The notes beneath the pieces are model-generated. The model worked only from the letters and a program-made list of their open reading frames with translations, ran no database searches and was not told the origin of the DNA. A DNA stretch of 64,000 nucleotides from Streptomyces sp. NBC_00523 (GTDB lineage: Bacteria; Actinomycetota; Actinomycetes; Streptomycetales; Streptomycetaceae), in NCBI RefSeq assembly GCF_036346615.1, contig NZ_CP107836.1, positions 5,394,001 through 5,458,000 of the forward strand, given 5' to 3'. Both the position numbers and the translations under genes were made by a program. Position 1 is the stretch's first letter; the number at the start of each line of letters is the position of its first letter. Shown one piece after another: positions 9,047-16,635 of this stretch.

Positions 9047-9631
9047 GTGCAGTTGGTAGTCGCGCGGATCGGCCGCGCCCACGGCATCAAGGGCGAGGTC
9101 ACCGTCGAGGTGCGCACGGACGAGCCGGAGCTGCGGCTCGCGCCCGGCGCCGTCCTGGCCACCGACCCCGCCACGACGGGCCCGTTGACGATCGAGACCG
9201 GCCGGGTGCACAGCGGCAGGCTGCTGCTGCGCTTCGAGGGCGTGAAGGACCGTACGGCCGCCGAGGCGCTGCGCAACACCCTGCTGATCGCCGACGTGGA
9301 CCCGGCGGAGCTCCCGGAGGACCCCGAGGAGTTCTACGACCACCAGCTGATGGACCTGGACGTGGTCCTCGCCGACGGCACCGAGATCGGGCGGATCACC
9401 GAGATCACGCATCTGCCCTCGCAGGACCTCTTCATCGTGGAGCGGCCGGACGGCAGCGAGGTGATGATCCCGTTCGTGGAGGAGATCGTCACCGAGATCG
9501 ATCTGGAGGAGCAGCGCGCGGTGATCACCCCGCCGCCCGGCCTGATCGACCCGAGCGAGGCGGTCGTGGCGTCCGCGCGCGAAGCGGAGGCCGAGGCCGA
9601 GGGTTCGGAGCCGAAGGCCGAGGACGCCTGA
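9047..9631 (+). CDS. rimM: 16S rRNA processing protein RimM
   Basis: A 194-residue maturation factor that helps assemble the head of the 30S subunit and contacts S19. The N-terminal RimM domain begins QLVVARIGRAHGIKGEV; the PRC-barrel domain follows from about residue 95 (EEFYDHQLMDLDVV). The last 25 residues are Glu/Ala-rich and longer than in E. coli. A GACAGGAGAG ribosome site precedes the GTG start. The stop shares one base with the trmD start. Confidence 0.96.
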   Translation: MQLVVARIGRAHGIKGEVTVEVRTDEPELRLAPGAVLATDPATTGPLTIETGRVHSGRLLLRFEGVKDRTAAEALRNTLLIADVDPAELPEDPEEFYDHQLMDLDVVLADGTEIGRITEITHLPSQDLFIVERPDGSEVMIPFVEEIVTEIDLEEQRAVITPPPGLIDPSEAVVASAREAEAEAEGSEPKAEDA

Positions 9632-10452
9632 TGCGGCTCGACGTCGTCACGATCTTCCCCGAGTACCTGGAACCGCTGAACGTCTCGCTGGTCGGCAAGG
9701 CCCGTACGTCCGGCCGCCTCGACGTCCATGTGCACGACCTGCGCGACTGGACGTACGACCGGCACAACACCGTGGACGACACCCCGTACGGCGGCGGCCC
9801 CGGCATGGTCATGAAGACCGAGCCGTGGGGCGAGGCGCTGGACGAGGCCCTCGCGGACGGTTACGAGGCCGGCGCGCACTCCCCGGTCCTCGTGGTGCCC
9901 ACGCCGAGCGGAAGGCCGTTCACGCAGGAGCTCGCCGTCGAGCTCTCCGCGTGCCCCTGGCTGCTCTTCACCCCGGCCCGCTACGAGGGCATCGACCGGC
10001 GGGTGACCGAGGAGTACGCCACCCGGATGCGGGTGGTCGAGGTGTCCATCGGCGATTACGTGCTGGCGGGCGGGGAAGCCGCGGTGCTGGTGATCACCGA
10101 GGCGGTGGCCCGGCTGCTGCCCGGCGTCCTCGGCAACGCGGCCTCCCACCAGGACGACTCCTTCGCCCCCGGCGCGATGGCCAATCTGCTGGAGGGGCCC
10201 GTCTACACCAAGCCGCCCGAGTGGCGCGGCCGGTCCATCCCCGATGTGCTGCTCAGCGGCCACCACGGGAAGATCGCGCGCTGGCGGCGGGACGAGGCGC
10301 TGCGCCGTACGGCCGTCAACCGGCCCGGACTGATCGAGCGCTGGGAGGCGTCCGCCTTCGACAAGAAGGACCGGGAGATGCTTTCCATCCTCGGCTGGTC
10401 GCCCGAGCCGGGTGGCCGATTTTGGCGCAGGCCCGACGCCGTGGAAGAATAG
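9631..10452 (+). CDS. trmD: tRNA (guanine37-N1)-methyltransferase TrmD
   Basis: A 273-residue enzyme that methylates G37 next to the anticodon and so prevents +1 frameshifting. It has the SPOUT trefoil knot with the SAM loop in the YVLAGGEAAVLV region (about residues 135-150) and the family's GGPGMVMK segment near residue 50. The ATG overlaps the rimM stop by one base, which implies coupled translation. rplS follows after 129 bases. Confidence 0.97.
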   Translation: MRLDVVTIFPEYLEPLNVSLVGKARTSGRLDVHVHDLRDWTYDRHNTVDDTPYGGGPGMVMKTEPWGEALDEALADGYEAGAHSPVLVVPTPSGRPFTQELAVELSACPWLLFTPARYEGIDRRVTEEYATRMRVVEVSIGDYVLAGGEAAVLVITEAVARLLPGVLGNAASHQDDSFAPGAMANLLEGPVYTKPPEWRGRSIPDVLLSGHHGKIARWRRDEALRRTAVNRPGLIERWEASAFDKKDREMLSILGWSPEPGGRFWRRPDAVEE

Positions 10453-10581
10453 GCCGCTGCGGTCCGTCCGGCGTGCGCCCCTGCCACAGGGGGACACGAC
10501 GCCCGCTCCGACGAGACCGGCCCCTGACATTCATCACTCTCCCGTCGATGACCTGTGGCATCGGCGAAGAAAGCAGACAAC

Positions 10582-10932
10582 ATGGCTTCCCTGCTCGACG
10601 ACGTCAATGCCGCGTCGCTGCGTACCGACGTCCCGGCGTTCCGCCCCGGTGACACCGTCAACGTTCACGTCCGCGTGATCGAGGGCAACCGCTCCCGTGT
10701 CCAGCAGTTCAAGGGCGTCGTCATCCGCCGCCAGGGCGCGGGCGTCAGCGAGACCTTCACGGTCCGCAAGGTCTCCTTCAGCGTCGGCGTCGAGCGCACC
10801 TTCCCGGTGCACAGCCCGATCTTCGAGAAGATCGAGCTCGTGACCCGCGGTGACGTCCGTCGCGCCAAGCTGTACTTCCTCCGTGAGCTGCGCGGCAAGG
10901 CCGCGAAGATCAAGGAGAAGCGCGACCGCTGA
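10582..10932 (+). CDS. rplS: Ribosomal protein bL19
   Basis: A 116-residue large-subunit protein at the 30S-50S interface. The sequence RPGDTVNVHVRVIEG...SRVQQFKGVV is the L19 signature. The ATG at 10582 gives the usual family length; an in-frame ATG at 10555 would add nine residues (ASAKKADN...) without family support. The 129-base gap after trmD probably holds a separate promoter. Confidence 0.97.
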   Translation: MASLLDDVNAASLRTDVPAFRPGDTVNVHVRVIEGNRSRVQQFKGVVIRRQGAGVSETFTVRKVSFSVGVERTFPVHSPIFEKIELVTRGDVRRAKLYFLRELRGKAAKIKEKRDR

Positions 10933-10977
10933 GCTGACTGCCTGGTCCACAGGGTGTCCGGTTAAGCTCTGGGCCCG

Positions 10978-11760
10978 ATGGACACGCAAGCAGAACTCCA
11001 GGAGCGCGATCGCTCCTCCGCACCCGATACGGGTCCGGGGGAGAGGTCGCGCTCTTCGCGTGTCCGCGACCGGCTCACCTCCCCGAGGTCCTGGCGGCTG
11101 TCCTGGCGGGGCACGCTCGGGCTCGGCGCGGTCTGCGCGGTGTTCGTGCTCCTCTTCAGCACCTTCGTGGTGCAGCCCTTCCTGATCCCCAGCGGTTCGA
11201 TGGAGCAGACGCTCCGGGTGGGCGACCGGGTTCTCGTCAACAAACTGGCGTACCGCTTCGGCGCCGTCCCCCGCCGCGGTGACGTGGTGGTCTTCGACGG
11301 CACCGGCTCGTTCGTACGCGAGGGGGCGGAGCAGAACCCCGTCGCCGCGCTGCTGCACGGGGCCGCGGCGTCCCTCGGGCTCGCCGAGCCCGCCGAGACC
11401 GACTTCGTGAAGCGGGTGGTGGGCGTGGGGGGCGACCGGGTGGTCTGCTGCGACGTGCGGGGCCGGATCGAGGTGAACGGCCGGGCGCTGGACGAGGACT
11501 ACCTCTTCCCCGGGGACGCGCCCTCGAAGGTGCCCTTCGACATCGTGGTGCCGGAGGGCACCCTGTGGATGATGGGCGACCACCGTTCCCGTTCCCGGGA
11601 CTCCCGCGACCACCTGGGGGAGCCGGGCGGCGGCATGGTGCCGGTGGACCGGGTGATCGGGCGGGTCGACTGGTTCGGCTGGCCGCTGGGCCGGGTCGGC
11701 TCGCTGCCGGGGACCGCCGCCTTCGACTCCGTACCGGCGCCCGGCCCGTCGCATGGGTAG
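10978..11760 (+). CDS. lepB: Type I signal peptidase, first of five (SipW-like)
   Basis: A 260-residue membrane protease that removes signal peptides after export. One transmembrane segment (about residues 48-66) is followed by the nucleophile S74 in IPSGSMEQ and the general base K145 in FVKRVVG; the GDHR box (MMGDHRSRSRDSR) is near residue 200. The N-terminal 40 residues are cytoplasmic and basic. There is no clear C-terminal membrane segment, in contrast to the third and fourth copies. It starts 45 bases after rplS, and its end overlaps the next peptidase by eight bases, so the cluster is translationally coupled. Confidence 0.95.
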   Translation: MDTQAELQERDRSSAPDTGPGERSRSSRVRDRLTSPRSWRLSWRGTLGLGAVCAVFVLLFSTFVVQPFLIPSGSMEQTLRVGDRVLVNKLAYRFGAVPRRGDVVVFDGTGSFVREGAEQNPVAALLHGAAASLGLAEPAETDFVKRVVGVGGDRVVCCDVRGRIEVNGRALDEDYLFPGDAPSKVPFDIVVPEGTLWMMGDHRSRSRDSRDHLGEPGGGMVPVDRVIGRVDWFGWPLGRVGSLPGTAAFDSVPAPGPSHG

Positions 11761-12814
11761 CCACGGGCGCCACGGTGCCCCGGCGGCGGACGGAGGGGCG
11801 CGCTCCCTGCCCACCCGGGCCGAGCGGCGCAAGCTGGCCCGCAAGGTGCGGCGCAAGCGCCGCAGATCGGCGGCGCGGGAGATCCCGCTGCTGATCATGG
11901 TGGCGCTGCTGATCGCGCTCGTCCTCAAGACCTTCCTCGTACAGGCGTTCGTGATCCCGTCCGGGTCGATGGAGCAGACCATCCGCATCGGCGACCGGGT
12001 GCTCGTGGACAAGCTGACGCCCTGGTTCGGCTCGAAGCCGCAGCGCGGCGACGTCGTCGTGTTCCGCAACCCCTCGGACTGGCCGCCGCCGATCCAGGAG
12101 AGCCCCGGGGAGTCGCCCGTCGTCGTCAAGCAGGTGAAGCAGGCGCTCACCTTCGTCGGGCTGCTGCCGTCGGACGACGAGCAGGACCTGATCAAGCGGG
12201 TCGTGGCCGTCGGCGGCGACACCGTGAAGTGCTGCGCGTCGGACGGAAGGCTCCTCGTCAACGGCATGGCGGTCACGGAACCGTACGTCTATCCCGGCGA
12301 TTCACCCTCCACCATCAAATTCGAGGTAAAGGTTCCGGAGGGCCGCCTCTTCGTCATGGGCGACCACCGGTCCAATTCCGCCGATTCGCGCTTCCACATG
12401 GACAAGACGGCGGACGGCACGATCTCCGAGGACGCGGTCGTGGGGCGGGCCAAATGGATCGTCTGGCCCTTCGGGCACTGGACCGGCCTGGAGCAGCGCT
12501 CGGCCTTCGCCTCGGTCCCGGACGCGCGTGCCGGTACGGCGGCCGCCTCGGGACCGTCGAATAGTGTGTCCAGTGATCCAGGCGGATTGATCCGGCTCCC
12601 GACCCCTGCGGAACTCCCGCTCGTTATGGGAGTGGTGGGCCTGCGTCGGCTAGGACGCGGGCGGTGGCACGGAGTAAGGAGTGGATGTGGGGGATTTGGC
12701 GGTCGGCGCACGATCCGGACACGACGAACCCGAGGACCGGCCGGGCCGTCCGGCACATTCCGAGCCCGCCGGAGCGGCGGAGGACGGGACGACGGTGAGC
12801 GGGACGGACAGTGA
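11753..12814 (+). CDS. lepB: Type I signal peptidase, second of five (SipX-like)
   Basis: A signal peptidase with a basic cytoplasmic N-terminus, a transmembrane segment (about 44-63), nucleophile S72 (IPSGSMEQ), base K148 (DLIKRVVAVGG) and the MGDHRSNSADSR box near 203. The open frame is 353 residues. The part after about residue 295 is short of family similarity and turns into arginine/glycine-rich sequence, because it runs 128 bases into the third peptidase gene in another frame. Either this tail is real or the ancestral stop was lost. S. coelicolor SipX is, from memory, about 30 residues shorter. Confidence 0.93.
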   Translation: MGSHGRHGAPAADGGARSLPTRAERRKLARKVRRKRRRSAAREIPLLIMVALLIALVLKTFLVQAFVIPSGSMEQTIRIGDRVLVDKLTPWFGSKPQRGDVVVFRNPSDWPPPIQESPGESPVVVKQVKQALTFVGLLPSDDEQDLIKRVVAVGGDTVKCCASDGRLLVNGMAVTEPYVYPGDSPSTIKFEVKVPEGRLFVMGDHRSNSADSRFHMDKTADGTISEDAVVGRAKWIVWPFGHWTGLEQRSAFASVPDARAGTAAASGPSNSVSSDPGGLIRLPTPAELPLVMGVVGLRRLGRGRWHGVRSGCGGFGGRRTIRTRRTRGPAGPSGTFRARRSGGGRDDGERDGQ

Positions 12815-13622
12815 CGGCGGCGCGTCCGGGGGCAGCACGGCCCGGAAGAAGAATCCCCGCCCGTTCTGGAAGGAGCTGCCGCTCCTCATCGGCGTCGCCC
12901 TCGTTCTGGCGCTGCTGATCAAGACGTTCCTGGTGCAGGCGTTCTCGATTCCGTCGGACTCGATGCAGAACACGTTGCAGCGGGGTGACCGGGTTCTGGT
13001 GGACAAGCTGACGCCGTGGTTCGGTTCGGAGCCGGAGCGCGGCGAGGTCGTCGTCTTCCACGACCCGGGCGGCTGGCTGGAGGACAGCCAGGCCCCCGAG
13101 CCGAACGCGGTGCAGAAGTTCCTCAGCTTCATCGGCCTCATGCCCTCGGCCGAGGAGAAGGACCTGATCAAGCGGGTCATCGCGATCGGCGGTGACACCG
13201 TGGAGTGCAAGAAGGGCGGCCCCGTCCAGGTCAACGGCAAGGCGCTGGACGACAAGTCCTTCATCTTCGCGGGCAACAGCGCCTGCGACGACGAGCCGTT
13301 CGGGCCGATCAAGGTGCCCAAGGGCCGGATCTGGGTCATGGGCGACCACCGGCAGAACTCCCTGGACTCGCGGTACCACCAGAACCTGCCGGGCAACGGC
13401 ACCGTCTCCAACGACGAGGTGGTCGGCCGGGCCATCGTGATCGCGTGGCCGGTCAGCCGCTGGGCGACCCTCCCGATCCCGAAGACCTTCGACCAGCCCG
13501 GCATCAACGCCGCCGCCGCGGCGGCCCCCGCGGTGATCGGTTTCGCGGGGGCGGTGCCCCTGGTGCTCTGGCGCAGGCGGCGCCGGATCACGACCGCCGG
13601 CACAGTGAGGAACGACGCGTGA
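12687..13622 (+). CDS. lepB: Type I signal peptidase, third of five (SipY-like)
   Basis: A 311-residue signal peptidase: a hydrophilic N-terminal 60 residues, a transmembrane segment (PLLIGVALVLALLIKTFLV), nucleophile S92 (IPSDSMQN), base K162 (DLIKRVIAIGG), the MGDHRQNSLDSR box, and a C-terminal hydrophobic segment followed by an arginine cluster (about 280-303). The GTG at 12687 has AAGGAG five bases upstream; an in-frame GTG at 12681 is too close to that site. Bases 12930-13042 are identical to 13859-13971 in the next gene. The stop overlaps the next start by four bases. Confidence 0.95.
   Translation: MGDLAVGARSGHDEPEDRPGRPAHSEPAGAAEDGTTVSGTDSDGGASGGSTARKKNPRPFWKELPLLIGVALVLALLIKTFLVQAFSIPSDSMQNTLQRGDRVLVDKLTPWFGSEPERGEVVVFHDPGGWLEDSQAPEPNAVQKFLSFIGLMPSAEEKDLIKRVIAIGGDTVECKKGGPVQVNGKALDDKSFIFAGNSACDDEPFGPIKVPKGRIWVMGDHRQNSLDSRYHQNLPGNGTVSNDEVVGRAIVIAWPVSRWATLPIPKTFDQPGINAAAAAAPAVIGFAGAVPLVLWRRRRRITTAGTVRNDA
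12930..13042 (+). repeat. 113-bp block identical to 13859-13971
   Basis: The block encodes the end of the transmembrane segment, the catalytic serine and the following strand of the third signal peptidase. The flanking coding sequence differs at many third positions, so identity here points to recent duplication with gene conversion or to strong local constraint. Confidence 0.9.
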
Positions 13623-14539
13623 GCGACCTGGCAGACGGAGCACAGTCCGAACAGGCGCGGTCCGCGGATACCTCCGCCGCCGAGCCCTCCGCCGCCGAGC
13701 CCTCCGCTGCCGAGCCCTCCGCCGCGGAGTCCTCGGCCGCAGAGCCTTCTTCCACCGAGCCCGAGGCCGGCAAGAAGAAGAAAAGCCGGCCGTTCTGGAA
13801 GGAGCTGCCGCTCCTCATCGGTATCGCGCTGGTCCTGGCCCTGTTCATCAAGACGTTTCTGGTGCAGGCGTTCTCGATTCCGTCGGACTCGATGCAGAAC
13901 ACGTTGCAGCGGGGTGACCGGGTTCTGGTGGACAAGCTGACGCCGTGGTTCGGTTCGGAGCCGGAGCGCGGTGAGGTCGTCGTCTTCCACGACCCGGACG
14001 GCTGGCTGGACGGCGAGCCGACCCCGAAGCCCAACGCCGCGCAGAAGTTCCTGAGCTTCGTCGGGCTGATGCCGTCCGCCGAGGAGAAGGACCTGATCAA
14101 GCGGACGATCGCGGTCGCCGGTGACACCGTGGAGTGCAAGAAGGGCGGCCCGGTCGAGGTCAACGGCAAGGCGCTGGACGACAAGTCCTTCATCTTCGAG
14201 GGCAACAGCCCCTGCGACGACATGCCCTTCGGGCCGTTCAAGGTGCCCGACGGCAAGATCTGGGTGATGGGCGACCACCGCCAGGACTCGGCGGACTCCC
14301 GCTACCACACCAGCGACGCCAACAAGGGCTTCGTGCCGGTGAGCCAGGTCGTGGGCCGGGCCGTGGTCGTCGCGTGGCCGGTGAACCGCTGGTCCGTGCT
14401 GTCCGTCCCGGACACCTTCGACCAGCCCGGGATCAGCGCTGCGGCCGGTGCCGCACCGGGCGTCCTCGGCCTCGCGGGCGCGGTGCCGTTCGTGATCCGG
14501 CGCAGGCGGAGGCTGACCGCCGGGCGTACTGCCGGGTAG
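13619..14539 (+). CDS. lepB: Type I signal peptidase, fourth of five (SipY paralogue)
   Basis: A 306-residue signal peptidase that closely matches the third copy from the KSRPFWKELP segment onward: nucleophile S91, base K161 (DLIKRTIAVAG), the MGDHRQDSADSR box, and a C-terminal hydrophobic segment with an arginine-rich end. The N-terminus differs and carries five SAAEP-like units. S. coelicolor and S. lividans have four signal peptidase genes at this locus, so this gene looks like a lineage-specific duplicate of the third. The GTG at 13619 overlaps the previous stop as GTGA. Confidence 0.94.
   Translation: MSDLADGAQSEQARSADTSAAEPSAAEPSAAEPSAAESSAAEPSSTEPEAGKKKKSRPFWKELPLLIGIALVLALFIKTFLVQAFSIPSDSMQNTLQRGDRVLVDKLTPWFGSEPERGEVVVFHDPDGWLDGEPTPKPNAAQKFLSFVGLMPSAEEKDLIKRTIAVAGDTVECKKGGPVEVNGKALDDKSFIFEGNSPCDDMPFGPFKVPDGKIWVMGDHRQDSADSRYHTSDANKGFVPVSQVVGRAVVVAWPVNRWSVLSVPDTFDQPGISAAAGAAPGVLGLAGAVPFVIRRRRRLTAGRTAG
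13673..13747 (+). repeat. Five 15-bp tandem units in the fourth signal peptidase
   Basis: The unit TCCGCCGCCGAGCCC and close variants repeat five times and encode SAAEP, SAAEP, SAAEP, SAAES, SAAEP in the cytoplasmic N-terminus. The number of units is likely to vary between strains. Confidence 0.9.
13859..13971 (+). repeat. 113-bp block identical to 12930-13042
   Basis: Second copy of the block in the fourth signal peptidase, offset by 929 bases. It contains codons such as ATT and TTG that are rare in this genome, and they are the same in both copies. Confidence 0.9.
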
Positions 14540-14590
14540 GGTGCCCACGCGGATCAGCGCGATTGTCGATCTCCGATGGGGGACGCCGGT

Positions 14591-15340
14591 ATGGGTGCAA
14601 CAGGTCGTACGGACGACGGCCGCGGCCGGCTCGGCAGCAGGCTGTCCGGGGTGGCGGTGGCCCTCGGCTGCCTGCTCTTCCTCGGCGGCTTCGCCTGGGG
14701 CGCGTTCGTCTACCAGCCCTACACGGTGCCCACCGGGTCGATGACCCCGACGGTCGAGGCCGGTGACAAGGTCCTCGCGCAGCGCGTGGAAGGCAGCGAG
14801 GTCCGGCGAGGTGACGTCGTGGTGTTCAACGACCCGGAGTGGGGCAACACCCCCATGGTGAAGCGGGTCGTCGGCGTCGGCGGCGACAAGGTCGCCTGCT
14901 GCGGCAAGGACGGCCGCCTCACGGTCAACGGCATACCCATGGACGAACCGTATCTGCGGTCACCCGGCCGCGCCTCGGCCCAGGACTTCACCGCCGAGGT
15001 CCCCAAGGGCCAGCTCTTCCTGCTGGGCGACGACCGCACGGTCTCGCTGGACTCCCGGGTCCATCTGGAGGACGCCATGCACGGCTCGGTGCCCCGGGAC
15101 GCCGTGGAGTCCAGGATCGACGCCGTCGCCTGGCCGCTGGGCTCCATGATCGACCGGCCCGAGGCGTTCGCCGCGCTGCCGGGCGGTGTCTCGTCGGCCG
15201 GGCCGCTCGGGCTCCAGCTGACCTCGATGGTGGTGGGCATCGTGCTCATCCTGGGCGGGGCGGCGTACGGCCCGCTCGCGGCCCGTGCCGCTCGGCCGAA
15301 GCGGAGCGCGAAGCCGAAGGCGACCGCCGGTGTCCGCTGA
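14591..15340 (+). CDS. lepB: Type I signal peptidase, fifth of five (SipZ-like)
   Basis: A 249-residue signal peptidase that is the most divergent of the five. It has a transmembrane segment (about 18-38), nucleophile S50 (VPTGSMTP), base K91 (MVKRVVGVGG), a LLGDDRTVSLDSR box in place of GDHR, and a C-terminal membrane segment (about 205-228). The serine-to-lysine spacing is 41 residues, against 70-76 in the other four, because an insertion present in those is missing. The ATG at 14591 has GGGGGA eight bases upstream; the in-frame ATG at 14576 has no such site. The Nudix gene overlaps its end by 11 bases. Confidence 0.93.
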   Translation: MGATGRTDDGRGRLGSRLSGVAVALGCLLFLGGFAWGAFVYQPYTVPTGSMTPTVEAGDKVLAQRVEGSEVRRGDVVVFNDPEWGNTPMVKRVVGVGGDKVACCGKDGRLTVNGIPMDEPYLRSPGRASAQDFTAEVPKGQLFLLGDDRTVSLDSRVHLEDAMHGSVPRDAVESRIDAVAWPLGSMIDRPEAFAALPGGVSSAGPLGLQLTSMVVGIVLILGGAAYGPLAARAARPKRSAKPKATAGVR

Positions 15341-15818
15341 GGTGCGCAGGGTCGCCCGTCTGGTGCTCCTCGATCCGGACGACCGGATTCTGCTGATGCA
15401 CGGCTTCGAACCGGAGGACCCGTCCCGCACGTGGTGGTTCACCCCGGGCGGCGGCCTGGAGGGCGACGAGACCCATGAGCGGGCAGCGCTGCGCGAGCTG
15501 GTCGAGGAGACCGGGATCACCGAGGCCGAACTGGGCCCGGTGGTCTGGCGCCGCCGGTGCTCCTTCGACTTCGACGGCCGGCGATGGGACCAGGACGAGT
15601 GGTACTTCCTGGCCCGTACGGCACAGACCGCCACGGACACCAGCGGCCACACATGGCTGGAACGCCGCAGTGTCACGGGGCTGAGGTGGTGGACCTCCGC
15701 CGAACTGTCGGCGACGCGTGAGACGGTGTACCCCACCGGGCTCGCCGACCTGCTCCGGAGGCTGCTCGAAGAGGGCCCTCCGCGTACGCCGGTGGACCTG
15801 GCCCCCGGAAGCGGCTGA
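15330..15818 (+). CDS. Nudix hydrolase
   Basis: A 162-residue protein with a complete Nudix box: glycine, five residues, glutamate, seven residues, then RELVEETGI (about residues 38-60, starting in GGGLEGDE). Such enzymes hydrolyse nucleoside diphosphates linked to another group; the substrate cannot be told from sequence. The GTG at 15330 overlaps the fifth signal peptidase, and S. lividans reports place unrelated genes in the sipZ operon, consistent with this arrangement. Confidence 0.9.
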   Translation: MSAEVRRVARLVLLDPDDRILLMHGFEPEDPSRTWWFTPGGGLEGDETHERAALRELVEETGITEAELGPVVWRRRCSFDFDGRRWDQDEWYFLARTAQTATDTSGHTWLERRSVTGLRWWTSAELSATRETVYPTGLADLLRRLLEEGPPRTPVDLAPGSG

Positions 15819-15881
15819 GCGGCCGGGGCGCCGGAGCCCGGCGCACAATGGGGAAACGCACGGCTGAAGGGGAACATGCCA

Positions 15882-16190
15882 ATGAGCGCCGAGGACCTCG
15901 AGAAGTACGAGACCGAGATGGAGCTGAAGCTCTACCGGGAGTACCGCGATGTCGTCGGTCTGTTCAAATTCGTGATCGAGACCGAACGGCGCTTCTACCT
16001 CACCAACGACTACGAGATGCAGGTGCACTCGGTCCAGGGCGAGGTGTTCTTCGAGGTGTCCATGGCGGACGCCTGGGTCTGGGACATGTACCGGCCCGCC
16101 CGGTTCGTGAAGCAGGTACGGGTGCTCACGTTCAAGGACGTCAACATCGAGGAGCTCAACAAGAGCGATCTCGAACTTCCGGGTGGCTGA
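15882..16190 (+). CDS. DUF2469 family protein
   Basis: A 102-residue acidic protein (SAEDLEKYETEMELKLYREYRDVVG...) of a family conserved across actinobacteria with no assigned function. It is rich in aromatic residues in its second half (FYLTNDYEMQ, DAWVWDMYRPARFV). The ATG at 15882 is nine bases after GGGG; an in-frame ATG at 15876 is too close to that site. Its conserved position between the signal peptidases and yraN is the only functional hint. Confidence 0.9.
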   Translation: MSAEDLEKYETEMELKLYREYRDVVGLFKFVIETERRFYLTNDYEMQVHSVQGEVFFEVSMADAWVWDMYRPARFVKQVRVLTFKDVNIEELNKSDLELPGG

Positions 16191-16191
16191 G

Positions 16192-16218
16192 TTATCCACA
16201 ATCGCCCGCTTGTCCACC
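16192..16218 (+). other. Pair of DnaA-box-like 9-mers
   Basis: TTATCCACA at 16192-16200 is a perfect classical DnaA box, and TTGTCCACC at 16210-16218 is one base from the Streptomyces consensus TTGTCCACA. Both face the same way, 18 bases apart, in the 84-base gap between the DUF2469 gene and yraN. No origin-like AT-rich region or gene context is present. Confidence 0.45.
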
Positions 16219-16274
16219 AAGATCCACTGAAGTAGGGCGGACGCGTCAGAGTCGGTGCCGGAGGTGGTGCCGAT

Positions 16275-16634
16275 ATGAACGCACGGGGGGCTCTCGGGCG
16301 GTACGGCGAGGACCTGGCGGCGCGGCTGCTGGCCGACGCCGGCATGTCCGTACTGGAACGGAACTGGCGCTGTCGCGCCGGTGAGATCGACATCGTCGCG
16401 ATGGACGGGGACGCGCTCGTCATCTGCGAGGTGAAGACCCGCAGATCGGGTGCGTACGAGCATCCGATGGCCGCGGTCACCCCCGCGAAGGCCGAGCGGC
16501 TGCGCCGGCTGGCCGCGCTCTGGCTGGAGCGGCACGGGGGCCCGCCGCCGGGCGGGGTGCGCATCGACCTGGTCGGGGTGGTGCTGCCCGACCGCGGCGC
16601 GCCCCTGGCCGAGCACGCGCGGGGGGTGGTCTGA
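16275..16634 (+). CDS. yraN: YraN/UPF0102 endonuclease-fold protein
   Basis: A 119-residue protein of the UPF0102 family. The restriction-endonuclease-like core is visible as GEIDIVAMDGD followed by VICEVKTRR, giving the D...E-x-K metal-binding arrangement. The biochemical role is not established; the gene sits next to yifB and dprA, as in many bacteria, which suggests a link to DNA uptake or recombination. It ends one base before yifB. Confidence 0.92.
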   Translation: MNARGALGRYGEDLAARLLADAGMSVLERNWRCRAGEIDIVAMDGDALVICEVKTRRSGAYEHPMAAVTPAKAERLRRLAALWLERHGGPPPGGVRIDLVGVVLPDRGAPLAEHARGVV

Positions 16635-16635
16635 G

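Noticed and set aside
13673..13747. A CRISPR-like repeat
   Set aside because: The units are 15 bp, in tandem without spacers and in frame inside a protein.
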